DNA from: Mycobacterium gallinarum
GTDB taxonomy: Bacteria; Actinomycetota; Actinomycetes; Mycobacteriales; Mycobacteriaceae
Direction of reading: 5' to 3'
Assembly (NCBI RefSeq): GCF_010726765.1
Contig: NZ_AP022601.1
Coordinates: forward strand, 1,736,001 to 1,800,000
Length of the DNA: 64,000 bases
Positions 54,150 through 62,893 of the stretch are shown one piece after another. The notes under the pieces are model-generated. The model was given only the letters and a program-made list of their open reading frames with translations. It made no database searches and had not been told where the DNA came from. Numbering within the stretch: the first letter of the stretch is position 1; the number at the start of each line of letters is the position of its first letter. The position numbers and the translations under genes are program-made.

Positions 54150-55302
54150 CTGCGCCCGGCAATTCAGAAGGCAACGCCTTGACGGTGGCGGGCAAGCCGT
54201 ACAGCGCCATGGCGTTGCCGCGCATGATTCGCTCACGCTGGTCCGCCGGGAACCGTCTGATCGCCCAGTCCGGCGAGTCGTAGCTCCAGTGCGGGTAGTC
54301 GGTGGAGAACATGATGTTGTCGCCGAGATCCATCATCTCGAGGTACTTGCGGTACTCGCCGAGGTCGACCTCCTCGAGCGGTTGGGTCGTGAATCGCACG
54401 TGCTCGCGGACATAGTCCGACGGCTTACGACGCACCTGCGGCAGATCTGCCTTGCGCTGCTCCCAGATTCGGTCCATCCGCCACATCGCAGGCAACGCCC
54501 ACGTGAAGCCACCCTCGACGAACACCACCCGTAGATCGGGATGACGGTCGAAGGCGCCGTCGAACACCAGGCTCATCAGATGCGACACATACAGCAGCGG
54601 CCAGGACGCGAAGAAGTCGTGCCAGTGCGCCGGGTTGCCGACCGGGTAGATCGGAATCAACTCGAACGGCGTCTGCCCCATGAGGTGGGTGGCGACGGGC
54701 AGACCATGGCGTGCCGCGGCCGCATACATCGGATCGAAGTGCGGGCTACCGAACGGGATCCCGCGTGTCTGCGGCGTCATGAGCACTTCGGCCATGTACG
54801 GGTGCCCGGCCCACCGCTCGATCTCGCGTGCGGCGGCTACCGGATCCTGGGCGGTGACGCTGATCGCGCCTCGCCAACGGCCGTGCCAGTTGGCCTCGCC
54901 CAGCCACACGTCGGCGAGCCAGTCGTTGTGGGTGGCCTTCAGGACGTCCTCGGCCTGCGGCAGCTGCGCGTCGCACATCGGTTCCAGCACAGCGATACTC
55001 ACGCCGGCATCGACCAGCAGTTGCTTGGCTGCGAAGTCCGGATCACTGCCCGCGACACCGCCGCTCGGCGGGCTCGCGTCAACCCGCAGTGAGTTCGTCT
55101 TGTACGAGTCCGGCGTGTCATAGAAATGCGGGACCGGTGAGGCCGCATTACCCGTCGGCCAGAGTTTGTCCTTCCATTCCGCGGGCGCATACGACTTGAG
55201 CACTTCGGCCGACACGGGCAGCGGGTGGACGTCGGTGTCGACGATCGTCACCGCGATATCCGCGGCGGCGGTCCTGTCCCGAACGCTCTCGACGGTCGTC
55301 AT
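54133..55302 (-). CDS. Amidohydrolase-family protein, active-site residues present
   Basis: A 389-residue TIM-barrel protein of the Amidohydro_2 family (ACMSD, gamma-resorcylate decarboxylase and relatives). Metal-site residues expected for the family are present: DVH at residues 24-26, His in VATHLMGQ, and Asp in STDYPHW near 335. Such enzymes decarboxylate or hydrolyse ring compounds. ATG 55302 has GAGGAG upstream. It follows its divergent paralogue after one base. Confidence 0.83.
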   Translation of the reverse strand: MTTVESVRDRTAAADIAVTIVDTDVHPLPVSAEVLKSYAPAEWKDKLWPTGNAASPVPHFYDTPDSYKTNSLRVDASPPSGGVAGSDPDFAAKQLLVDAGVSIAVLEPMCDAQLPQAEDVLKATHNDWLADVWLGEANWHGRWRGAISVTAQDPVAAAREIERWAGHPYMAEVLMTPQTRGIPFGSPHFDPMYAAAARHGLPVATHLMGQTPFELIPIYPVGNPAHWHDFFASWPLLYVSHLMSLVFDGAFDRHPDLRVVFVEGGFTWALPAMWRMDRIWEQRKADLPQVRRKPSDYVREHVRFTTQPLEEVDLGEYRKYLEMMDLGDNIMFSTDYPHWSYDSPDWAIRRFPADQRERIMRGNAMALYGLPATVKALPSELPGAGGLAV

Positions 55303-55303
55303 G

Positions 55304-56404
55304 TCAGACTCCTCTCCCTGCCTGGATTGCCTGCTCGGCCGGCGTGACACCATAGAGCTCACTTGCGTTGCGCCACAACACTTTGTTCCGCTGGTGACTG
55401 TTGAGACCTGCGACGACGGTGTCGGGCCCCGTTGCGGACCAGTGTGGGTAGCTCGACCCGTACATCAGCAGGTCGGCCTTGTCGGTGAAGTCCATCCACT
55501 GCTCAGCCTGGCCCTCGTCCGTCGGCCCGTCGAGCGCCGACGAACAGAATCGCACATGGTCGCGCAGGTACTCGCTGGGAAACCGGTCCACCCACGGGGT
55601 TTGATCCCGCATCGACATCCAGAACGTGTCGAGCCGCCACATGAGTGGCGTGAGAATGTCGTAGCCGCCGTCGGCGAAGACGAATCGCAGATCGGGGTGC
55701 CGTCCGAACATGCCCTCGACGATCAGCGTCGCAAGGTGGACGAACGAGTTCAGCGGCATGAATGCGGCGTAGCCCGGGTAGGTGTAGGCATGACCGGCGA
55801 ACGTCGGCGCATGGTCAACACCGTTGCCTCCGTTGATATGTACGGCCACCGGTAGCCCGTGTGCGGCGGCGGCCTCCCAGATCGGCTCGAACATCGGTTT
55901 GCCGTAGGGCTCACGCGACTGCATCGGAACACCGACCTGAACCATCTTCGGGTGGTCGGCCAGTCGCTCGATCTCGGCGACCGCCCCCCTGACGTCCTCG
56001 GGGTTGACCCGGATGGTGCCGCGGAACCGGTTCGACGTGTCCGGATCCAGCCAACGGTCGAGCAGCCAGTCGTTGACCGCCGCGCAGATCCGGCTGTTCA
56101 GCAGATAATCGGCGATGTTGCCGCGCGTCAGCGGATTGAGAATCGCGTAGTCAGCGATGAGCCGCTCGCGCGAAGAGCCGAAGGCAACGCCGTTGCCGTC
56201 GAAGAGATGATGCGCCACGGTATCTGGATCCGACCCGGGATAGCCGTCGCCGTACAGGTCCTGGCGGTAGTCCCCGCCCGGCGCCTGGTACCACTGCTGC
56301 TCCACGTCGGGAATGGCGCGCAGCTTGTGCGGCGCCGACAGATACCGCCGAATCTCGGAGTTGAACCGGAAATGTGGCTGCACATTCGCGTCGATGATCG
56401 TCAT
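55304..56404 (-). CDS. Amidohydrolase-fold protein with degraded metal site
   Basis: A 366-residue paralogue of the next gene: RHPDLRFVFADGG against RHPDLRVVFVEGG, and SSYPHW against TDYPHW. The strand-1 metal motif reads NVQ (residues 7-9) instead of DVH, and the strand-8 Asp is Ser (SSYPHW near 318). The strand-5 His (VAVHINGG) is kept. It is therefore likely catalytically changed or dead, perhaps a structural partner of the active paralogue. It overlaps the ferredoxin gene by 4 bases. Confidence 0.8.
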   Translation of the reverse strand: MTIIDANVQPHFRFNSEIRRYLSAPHKLRAIPDVEQQWYQAPGGDYRQDLYGDGYPGSDPDTVAHHLFDGNGVAFGSSRERLIADYAILNPLTRGNIADYLLNSRICAAVNDWLLDRWLDPDTSNRFRGTIRVNPEDVRGAVAEIERLADHPKMVQVGVPMQSREPYGKPMFEPIWEAAAAHGLPVAVHINGGNGVDHAPTFAGHAYTYPGYAAFMPLNSFVHLATLIVEGMFGRHPDLRFVFADGGYDILTPLMWRLDTFWMSMRDQTPWVDRFPSEYLRDHVRFCSSALDGPTDEGQAEQWMDFTDKADLLMYGSSYPHWSATGPDTVVAGLNSHQRNKVLWRNASELYGVTPAEQAIQAGRGV

Positions 56405-56757
56405 GCCGTGAGATACACCTGTCCATCCGCGACGTCCACCTCGTACGTGCGCACTCGCTTCTTGGGATCGGCGAGGCTTTCTCCCGTGGTGATGTCGAAC
56501 TCCCATTGATGCCAGGGGCAACGCGCGATCTGGCCGTCACGCACATGGCGGATCTGGTCGGGCATCTCCGGGTCGTACTCGGTGGTGCCCCTGACGTAGC
56601 CCAGGCACAGCGGTGCGCCCTCATGTGAGCAATAGTTCGCGATCGCGTAGAGCGACCCGTCGATGTTGTAGACGCCCACGCCGAACTTTCCGGCCTGGAC
56701 CAGCTTCATCGTTCCCGGAGGCAGGTCTTCGACCGCACATACCGGTCGGCGCTGCAT
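56401..56757 (-). CDS. Rieske-type [2Fe-2S] ferredoxin
   Basis: A 118-residue Rieske ferredoxin. The ligands are CSHEG (about residue 43) and CPWHQW (about 80), separated by a longer loop than in BphF-like proteins. It would carry electrons to an oxygenase, probably one of the Rieske oxygenases. ATG 56757 has GGAGG at ideal spacing. First gene of the amidohydrolase operon, divergent from P450 (2). Confidence 0.87.
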   Translation of the reverse strand: MQRRPVCAVEDLPPGTMKLVQAGKFGVGVYNIDGSLYAIANYCSHEGAPLCLGYVRGTTEYDPEMPDQIRHVRDGQIARCPWHQWEFDITTGESLADPKKRVRTYEVDVADGQVYLTA

Positions 56758-56772
56758 AGGACCTCCTCTCCC

Positions 56773-56806
56773 TTGACCTAGAATACTAAAATAGTAAAGA
56801 TAGAGC
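56773..56806 (+). promoter_or_regulatory. Promoter/operator D of the catabolic island
   Basis: TTGACC (56773-56778), 16 bases, then TAAAGATAG. It contains CTAAAATAGTAAAGATAG (56786-56803), whose reverse complement matches element C1 at 17 of 18 positions. TTGACCTAGAAT is shared with C in the same orientation. It lies between the divergent ferredoxin and P450 (2) genes. Confidence 0.62.
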
Positions 56807-56835
56807 GAACGACTTGCTTGCGCCGGGAGGCATGT

Positions 56836-58065
56836 GTGACGACCAGCACGGATTCGCATGATCAGCCGACCGCCCCCGATTTGGTGAACGATCCCTACCC
56901 CTACTTCGAGCACATGCGTAAGACGTCGCCGGTGTGGCGCGGGACGCTCATGGAGAGCGACCTGATGCCCGAGGAGTTGAAGAACCCAGAGAACTGGACG
57001 TTGTTCGACTTCGACAGCGTCTTCACCGCCTTTCGCGAAGACACGGTGTTCGCCTCGGAGATGTACAACCAGACCATCGGGTTGGTCTTCGGCCCGACGA
57101 TCCTCGGCATGGCGGGGAAACAGCACCACGACCATCGCAGCCTGGTGAGCAAGGCCTTCAAGCAGAGCTCGCTGGCCAAGTGGGAACCCGAGGTGATCGA
57201 CCCGATCTGTGATCAGCTGGTCAACGAGTTCAAGGACGACGGCGAGGTCGATCTGGTCAAGGCGGTGACGTTCGAGTTCCCCACCAGGGTCACCGCCGCC
57301 CTGCTCGGCCTGCCGCAGGAAGATCTCGAGATGTTCCGGCGGCTGTCACTGGACTTGATCTCCATCACCGAGGACATCGAAGCGGGCCTGAACGCGTCGG
57401 TCGAACTCGGCACCTACTTTCAGCAGCAGGTGGATCAACGGCGAAGCAAGCCCACCAACGACGTCATCGGCGACCTCGTTGCCGCGGAGATCGACGGGGA
57501 AAAGCTCACCGACGAGGCCATCATCTCGTTCCTGCGCCTGCTGCTGCCCGCCGGACTCGAGACCACTTACCGGTCCTCGGGAAATCTGTTGCAGCTGTTG
57601 CTGACCCATCCAGACCAACTCGAGGCACTGCAACGGGACCGCAGTCTCATCCCGGCCGCGATCGAGGAAGGCATTCGGTTCGAGACCCCGCTGGTGCTCG
57701 TGGCTCGCAACACCACCCGTGATGTCGAGATGCACGGCATGACAATCCCGGAGGGCGCGTCGATCACCTTATGCATGGGCGCCGCCAATCGTGACGACAA
57801 GCGGTGGGAGAACCCCGACGTGTTCGACATCCACCGCCCGCGTCGGGCTCACATCTCGTTCGCGGGAGGCATTCACAGCTGCCTCGGAATGCATCTGGCC
57901 CGGGTCGAAACGAAGGCAATGCTGACGAGCCTCTTCGACCGTTTGACCGATTTCCAACTAATCGCCGACGACGATACGAAGATCGTCGGTATGCCATTTC
58001 GCTCCCCCAAGCACCTACCCGTCACATTCCGGCCAACGTCGGCTGAGCCGACAAATCGGGCCTGA
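56836..58065 (+). CDS. Cytochrome P450 (2)
   Basis: A 409-residue P450. It has the I-helix LLPAGLETTYRSS with Glu in place of the usual Asp, ExxR in EEGIRFE, and haem loop FAGGIHSCLGMHLA with Cys near residue 348. GTG 56836 is used because GGGAGG lies upstream; a TTG at 56818 is in frame. It is followed by the NDMA-type alcohol dehydrogenase after 2 bases, suggesting hydroxylation followed by oxidation of the alcohol. Confidence 0.87.
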   Translation: MTTSTDSHDQPTAPDLVNDPYPYFEHMRKTSPVWRGTLMESDLMPEELKNPENWTLFDFDSVFTAFREDTVFASEMYNQTIGLVFGPTILGMAGKQHHDHRSLVSKAFKQSSLAKWEPEVIDPICDQLVNEFKDDGEVDLVKAVTFEFPTRVTAALLGLPQEDLEMFRRLSLDLISITEDIEAGLNASVELGTYFQQQVDQRRSKPTNDVIGDLVAAEIDGEKLTDEAIISFLRLLLPAGLETTYRSSGNLLQLLLTHPDQLEALQRDRSLIPAAIEEGIRFETPLVLVARNTTRDVEMHGMTIPEGASITLCMGAANRDDKRWENPDVFDIHRPRRAHISFAGGIHSCLGMHLARVETKAMLTSLFDRLTDFQLIADDDTKIVGMPFRSPKHLPVTFRPTSAEPTNRA

Positions 58066-58067
58066 GC

Positions 58068-59225
58068 GTGAGGACACGCGCAGCGATCCTGCACGACATG
58101 GGCCAGCAGTGGTCGGTCGAGGAATTCGAGCTCGACCCGCCGAAGGCCGGCGAGGTGCTGCTCGAGATGGCCGCGGCCGGGCTGTGCCACTCCGACGAGC
58201 ACATCCGCAACGGCGACATGTCCGCGTCCAACGAGGTGATGCAGTCCTATGGGCTGCCGTCGATGTTCCCGTTGATCGGTGGCCACGAAGGCGCGGGCGT
58301 CGTCCTCGAAGTCGGCGCGGGCGTCACCGAGTTCAAGTCGGGCGACCACGTCGTGACGTCGTTCGTCGCGGTGTGCGGCAGCTGCAGGTGGTGCAGCTCC
58401 GGTATGGAGTACATCTGCGATATGGGTGCGCAGGTGATGATCCCCGGCATGCCCACCGACGGCACATTCCGCCATCACACGAGCGACGGGCGGAACCTGG
58501 GTCACCTGTCCAAGGTCGGCGCCTTCTCGAAACACACTGTGGTGTCGCCGGATTCGATCGTCAAGATCGACCCTCATCTTCCGCTGCTACCGATGGCGCT
58601 GCTGTCCTGCGGCATCCCCACCGGCTACGGTTCCGCGGAGAACCGCGCGAATGTGCGCACCGGTGACACCGTCGTGGTGATCGGCGTCGGCGGCATCGGC
58701 ACCGGGGCGATCCAGGGCGCGCGCATCAACGGCGCCGCGCAGATCATCGCCGTCGATCCGGTGGAGTTCAAACAGAAATCGGCACTGGGCTTCGGCGCCA
58801 CACACAGCGTCGCGTCCACCGAGGAAGCCGCCGATCTGGTTCGCGATCTGACCGCCGGGGTGATGGCGGACAGCGTCATCGTCTCCCCCTCGTTGATCAC
58901 CGAGGACGATGTGCAGCCCGCGCTGAGCCTGACGCGCAAGGGTGGAACCTGTGTGCTGACCGGAATGACCAGGCAGCTCACGAGTTCCATCGGGATCAAC
59001 CTGCAGGAGTTCATCCTGTGGAACAAAAACCTCGTCGGCACCGTGTACGGATCATGTAATCCCCGGGTGGACGTGCCCCGCTTCATCAAGCTCTACGAAT
59101 CGGGGCAGCTGCAACTCGACGAGATGATCACCCGGCGCTACCGTCTCGACGAGATCAATGACGGCTACCGTGACCAGCTCAACGGTGAGATCGTGCGCGG
59201 CATCATCGATTTCAGCCTGGACTGA
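58068..59225 (+). CDS. Zn-dependent, NDMA-type alcohol dehydrogenase
   Basis: A 385-residue MDR alcohol dehydrogenase of the actinobacterial NDMA-dependent (tightly bound NADH) type. Catalytic zinc ligands are in GLCHSDE (near residue 39) and GGHEGAG (near 69); the structural zinc has four Cys in CGSCRWCSSGMEYIC; NAD binding is GVGGIG. It oxidises an alcohol, probably made by P450 (2), to an aldehyde for the ALDH at 42.7 kb. GTG start, convergent with the ligase gene at one base. Confidence 0.88.
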   Translation: MRTRAAILHDMGQQWSVEEFELDPPKAGEVLLEMAAAGLCHSDEHIRNGDMSASNEVMQSYGLPSMFPLIGGHEGAGVVLEVGAGVTEFKSGDHVVTSFVAVCGSCRWCSSGMEYICDMGAQVMIPGMPTDGTFRHHTSDGRNLGHLSKVGAFSKHTVVSPDSIVKIDPHLPLLPMALLSCGIPTGYGSAENRANVRTGDTVVVIGVGGIGTGAIQGARINGAAQIIAVDPVEFKQKSALGFGATHSVASTEEAADLVRDLTAGVMADSVIVSPSLITEDDVQPALSLTRKGGTCVLTGMTRQLTSSIGINLQEFILWNKNLVGTVYGSCNPRVDVPRFIKLYESGQLQLDEMITRRYRLDEINDGYRDQLNGEIVRGIIDFSLD

Positions 59226-59226
59226 G

Positions 59227-60762
59227 TCACACGATGCGCGACGCGCGGCCCTGCCAGTAGCGGTCGCGGATGCGCCGTTTGTAGAGCTTTCCGTTGGGAT
59301 CGCGCGGTAGTTCCGGATCGAATTCGATGGTGCGGGGGCACTTGTAGGTCGCGAGGTGTGATCTGCAGTAGTCGATCAGCTCGGCCTCGAGTGCGGATCC
59401 GGCCTCGACCCCGGGGATCGGTTGTACGACCGCCTTGACCTCCTCGCCGAACTCGTCGTTCGGGACACCGAACACTGCGGCGTCGACGAGCTTCGGATGC
59501 ATGACCAACAGGTTCTCCACCTCCTGCGGGTAGATGTTCACCCCGCCGGAGACGATCATGAACGTCGACCTGTCAGTCAGATAGAGGTAGCCGTCCTCGT
59601 CGACGAATCCCATATCACCAAGTGATCGCCATCCGCGGTCGTTGGACACCGAGGCGGTCTTGGCCGGGTCCTTGAAGTATTCGAACGCCGGTCCCCCCTC
59701 GAAGAAGAGTTCCCCGGCGGTGCCGGCGGGAACTTCGATCCCGTCGGCATCCAGCACATGCACAGGGGTGATGGGTTTGCCCACCGAACCGGGGTGGGCC
59801 AGCCAGTCTTCGGGTCCGATCCCGGTGCCCGCGAATCCTTCTGTGCCCCCGTAATACTCGTGGATGATCGGGCCGAACCACTCCATCATCTTGTACTTGA
59901 CGTCAACCGGGCACGGCGCGGCCGCGTGGATCACGCACCGCAGGCTCGACGTGTCATAGGCGGCGCGGACCTCGTCGGGCAGCTTGAGCATCCGCACGAA
60001 CATCGTCGGCACGAACTGCGCATGCGTGACGCGGCACGTCTCGATGTGCCGCAGTACGGCCTCGGCGTCGAACTTTCGCATCAGGATCGAGGCGGCGCCC
60101 ACCCGGTGTACTGCCATCGTGTAGTTGATGCCCGCCGCGTGATACAGCGGTGCTGGGGAGAGGTAGACGCTGGACGAGGTCATGTCGTAGCGCTGGCCGA
60201 GCGAGTACTCGAGGACCTTCTGCGCCCACGACCCCTGACCGTCGGTCGGCAGTGGTCGTCGAACGGCCTTGGGCCGCCCCGTGGTTCCCGAGGAGTAGAG
60301 CATCTCGGTGCCGTCCGAAATCGGCGGGGCATCACCCGCCGATGCCAGCGCGTCGCGGTACGACGTCCAGCCCGGCAACGCGGCACCGACGCCAATGTGC
60401 ACCTCGACACCCGCATTGGCCTCGAGAAGATGGGCCGCCAGTTCAGGCATCGACTCGTCGATGAAGACCGCCTTCGCTTCGGAGTCGTCGATCACGTAAG
60501 CGACTTCGTCTGCCGTGAAATGCGTGTTGACCGCGCTGTAGTACAACCCGGAAAGCTGGCAGCCCCAGGTGATCTCGAAGAACTCCGGGCGGTTGGGCAG
60601 CACCAGTGCGACACCGTCGCCAGGACGCAGCCCGGCCTCGTACAGCAGGGCCGCCACCCGCCGGCTACCCGCGTAAAGGTTGCCGTAGGTGATGGTCTCA
60701 CCGTCTGCAGCGATCACGGCCGGCGAGTCCGCGGCCTCCGTAGCATGGTCAGAGATGTTCAA
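59227..60762 (-). CDS. Acyl-CoA synthetase (AMP-binding), FadD-like
   Basis: A 511-residue ANL ligase. The AMP-binding motif is LYSSGTTGRPKAVRRP (near residue 160), then YYGGTEG and SLGDMGFVDEDGYLYLTDRSTFMIVSGGVNIYPQEVE, with the catalytic Lys in PRDPNGKLYKR. It converts an acid to its CoA thioester. TTG 60762 with AAGGG upstream. Last gene of the leftward E1-lipoyl-crotonase operon. Confidence 0.88.
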   Translation of the reverse strand: MNISDHATEAADSPAVIAADGETITYGNLYAGSRRVAALLYEAGLRPGDGVALVLPNRPEFFEITWGCQLSGLYYSAVNTHFTADEVAYVIDDSEAKAVFIDESMPELAAHLLEANAGVEVHIGVGAALPGWTSYRDALASAGDAPPISDGTEMLYSSGTTGRPKAVRRPLPTDGQGSWAQKVLEYSLGQRYDMTSSSVYLSPAPLYHAAGINYTMAVHRVGAASILMRKFDAEAVLRHIETCRVTHAQFVPTMFVRMLKLPDEVRAAYDTSSLRCVIHAAAPCPVDVKYKMMEWFGPIIHEYYGGTEGFAGTGIGPEDWLAHPGSVGKPITPVHVLDADGIEVPAGTAGELFFEGGPAFEYFKDPAKTASVSNDRGWRSLGDMGFVDEDGYLYLTDRSTFMIVSGGVNIYPQEVENLLVMHPKLVDAAVFGVPNDEFGEEVKAVVQPIPGVEAGSALEAELIDYCRSHLATYKCPRTIEFDPELPRDPNGKLYKRRIRDRYWQGRASRIV

Positions 60763-60771
60763 CGGACACCC

Positions 60772-61638
60772 TTAGGTGGCGACGTCGCCGTTCTTGGATG
60801 CGGCCGCCTGACGCTCGGCCATCTCCGACGGCAGGATCTTGTCCGCGAACACCCGCTGGATGAGTTCCTGGACGTCCCTGCTGACCGACGCGAGCGCGAC
60901 GAGGTCGTTGGAACTCTGCCAGTGCACCCGCATGCCCATCATCTCCCACGCCCGCTTGATGTTGGCCTTGGTGGCCAGCAGCGTGGTGAGCGGAGCCTGG
61001 GCGATGTGGCGGGCGATCGCCTCCACCCGCGCATCCAGATCTTCGCGCTTGACCACCTCGTTGATGAGGCCGTACTCGAGCGCCTTGTTCGCGTCGACCG
61101 TCTCGGCGGTGTAGAGGTAATAGGAGGCGCGCCGCCAGTTCATGAAAACCCATGGCTCGATGGAGCATTCACCCGACGGCATCCCGAACCCCTGCAGCGG
61201 CGGATACGAGAAGTAGGCGTCCTCGGAGGCGATCGCGATATCGGTGGTCAGTCCGTAGTGGGTGCCGCCACCGACGCAGTACCCGTGGATCTGCGAGATG
61301 GTGGGCTTGGAGAACTCCCACAGGTTCAGGATCGGCTTGACGAACAAGTCGGTCTGGGGTTTCCACGGCATACCGGTGGCCTTGAAGCCCTCGACGAACT
61401 CCGGATAGTCGACGGCGTTGTTGCCGATGGCGTGCCCCGAACAGAAGCCCTTTCCGTTGGCCTTCAAAATCAGAACCTTGATGTCGTAATCGCGGTCGGC
61501 GTCCCGAAGCGCATCGTCGATCTCCTCGACCTGCTTCTGGTCCTGAGCGTTGGCCTTCTCGGGCCAGTTCAAGGTGATGGACGCGATGGGACCCTTCTTT
61601 TCGAAGATGATCCGCTCGCGAGTCTCGTTGACGTCCAT
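60772..61638 (-). CDS. Enoyl-CoA hydratase/isomerase (crotonase) family protein
   Basis: A 288-residue crotonase. The oxyanion-hole stretch is GKGFCSGHAIG and the second is ISQIHGYCVGGGTHYGL. The first catalytic Glu position of true hydratases is not obvious (PSGECSIEP holds one Glu), so the reaction may be hydration, isomerisation or C-C bond cleavage. It sits between the lipoyl protein and the ligase genes with gaps of 20 and 9 bases. Confidence 0.85.
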   Translation of the reverse strand: MDVNETRERIIFEKKGPIASITLNWPEKANAQDQKQVEEIDDALRDADRDYDIKVLILKANGKGFCSGHAIGNNAVDYPEFVEGFKATGMPWKPQTDLFVKPILNLWEFSKPTISQIHGYCVGGGTHYGLTTDIAIASEDAYFSYPPLQGFGMPSGECSIEPWVFMNWRRASYYLYTAETVDANKALEYGLINEVVKREDLDARVEAIARHIAQAPLTTLLATKANIKRAWEMMGMRVHWQSSNDLVALASVSRDVQELIQRVFADKILPSEMAERQAAASKNGDVAT

Positions 61639-61658
61639 GGATGAACAACCTTTCGTTA

Positions 61659-61892
61659 TTACGTGATGACGCCGATTTCAGCGCCGATGTCGTAGATGGT
61701 CCCTACCTCGCCGGTCCAATTGACCGTGCCCGACGCGCCCGCTTCGATCTCCTGTTCGACCTTCTCGGTGGCCACCGTGAAGAGCGGAGCACCTTCCTCC
61801 ACGTGCTCGCCGTCGTCGACCAGCAGCTCGGTCAGCTCCGCTTCGGACACCGCAACCGACGTGCGGGGGATCCGAATGACGAACTCAGCCAT
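61659..61892 (-). CDS. Stand-alone lipoyl (biotinyl/lipoyl-attachment) carrier protein
   Basis: A 77-residue single lipoyl domain. The attachment lysine is Lys44 in ATEKVEQEIEA, the E2-type position, with the usual Gly in the preceding turn. There is no E2 catalytic domain and no subunit-binding domain. It overlaps the E1 beta gene by 8 bases. It probably swings acyl groups from the E1 to a separate enzyme, perhaps encoded beyond the window or by the host pathway. Confidence 0.82.
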   Translation of the reverse strand: MAEFVIRIPRTSVAVSEAELTELLVDDGEHVEEGAPLFTVATEKVEQEIEAGASGTVNWTGEVGTIYDIGAEIGVIT

Positions 61893-62883
61893 GCGCGACC
61901 GCGGTCGCCAGTGCTCGCTGCGCGGCGTCGACGATCCGTGCTGCCGACGGATAGATCTGCGCCTCCAGCGCCGCTGCAGCCGGCGTGGGAACGAACCGGG
62001 CGCCGACGCGCTCGATCGGGGCGGTGAGCTCGCCGAAGCATTCGGCTTGGAGGGTGGCGACGATCTCCGCACCCGGTCCCGCGAACTGGACGGCGTCGTG
62101 CACGACCACCGCGCGGCGGGTCCGCCGCACCGATTCGACTATGGTCTCGACATCCAGTGGCACCAGGGTCCGCAGGTCGACCACCTCGGCGTTCACGCCC
62201 AGGTCCTGCAACTGCTGGGCGGCCGTGAGACATTCGAGCACGCTGCGGCCGTAGCTGATGAGCGTGACGTCGGATCCGGGCCGCTTGATCTCGGCCTGGC
62301 CCAGCGGAATGGCGAAGCCAGGATCTGTTGGTACGGAACCCTTCTGACCCTGCAGACGGATCGTTTCGACGAACAGGCACGGATCCGGGTCGAAGATCGC
62401 AGATGTCAATAGGCCCTTACCGTCGCGCGGGGTCGACGGGACGATGACCTTCATGCCCGGGATGTGCATGAACCAGGCTTCCAGGGTCTGCGAATGCGTT
62501 GCGCCGGTGGCCAGTCCGCCGTACACCTGGGTGCGCACGGTGATCGGCGCCGTCGTGCGCCCCGCGGTCATGAACCGCAGTTTGGCGGCGTTGTTGATCA
62601 GCTGGTCGGCGGCGATGCCGATGAAGTCCATGATCATGATCTCGGCGACCGGCAGCAGTCCGTCGATGGCCGCGCCGATCGCGGCGCCGACGATGGCGGC
62701 CTCCGATATCGGCGTGTCCAGCACCCGATCGTGTCCGTACTTCGTCGACAGTCCCGCCGTCGGGCCCGAAGCTCCCGGATCGGCGATGTCCTCGCCGAGC
62801 AGGAACACCCGATCGTCGGCCGCCAGCGCCTGATCCAGCGCGAGGTTCAGCGCCTCACGCATCGTCATTTCTTTCTCGTCCAT
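61885..62883 (-). CDS. 2-oxoacid dehydrogenase/acetoin dehydrogenase E1 beta subunit
   Basis: A 332-residue transketolase-type beta subunit (PdhB/AcoB/BkdB family): EALNLALDQALAADDRVFLLGEDIADPGASGPTAGL, with the conserved glutamate of GED binding the thiamine ring. PISEAAIVGAAIGAAIDGLLPVAEI follows, and the C-terminal domain begins at GSDVTLISYGRSV. It functions only as a heterotetramer with the adjacent alpha subunit. Confidence 0.88.
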   Translation of the reverse strand: MDEKEMTMREALNLALDQALAADDRVFLLGEDIADPGASGPTAGLSTKYGHDRVLDTPISEAAIVGAAIGAAIDGLLPVAEIMIMDFIGIAADQLINNAAKLRFMTAGRTTAPITVRTQVYGGLATGATHSQTLEAWFMHIPGMKVIVPSTPRDGKGLLTSAIFDPDPCLFVETIRLQGQKGSVPTDPGFAIPLGQAEIKRPGSDVTLISYGRSVLECLTAAQQLQDLGVNAEVVDLRTLVPLDVETIVESVRRTRRAVVVHDAVQFAGPGAEIVATLQAECFGELTAPIERVGARFVPTPAAAALEAQIYPSAARIVDAAQRALATAVAHG

Positions 62884-62893
62884 GACGCCTTCC

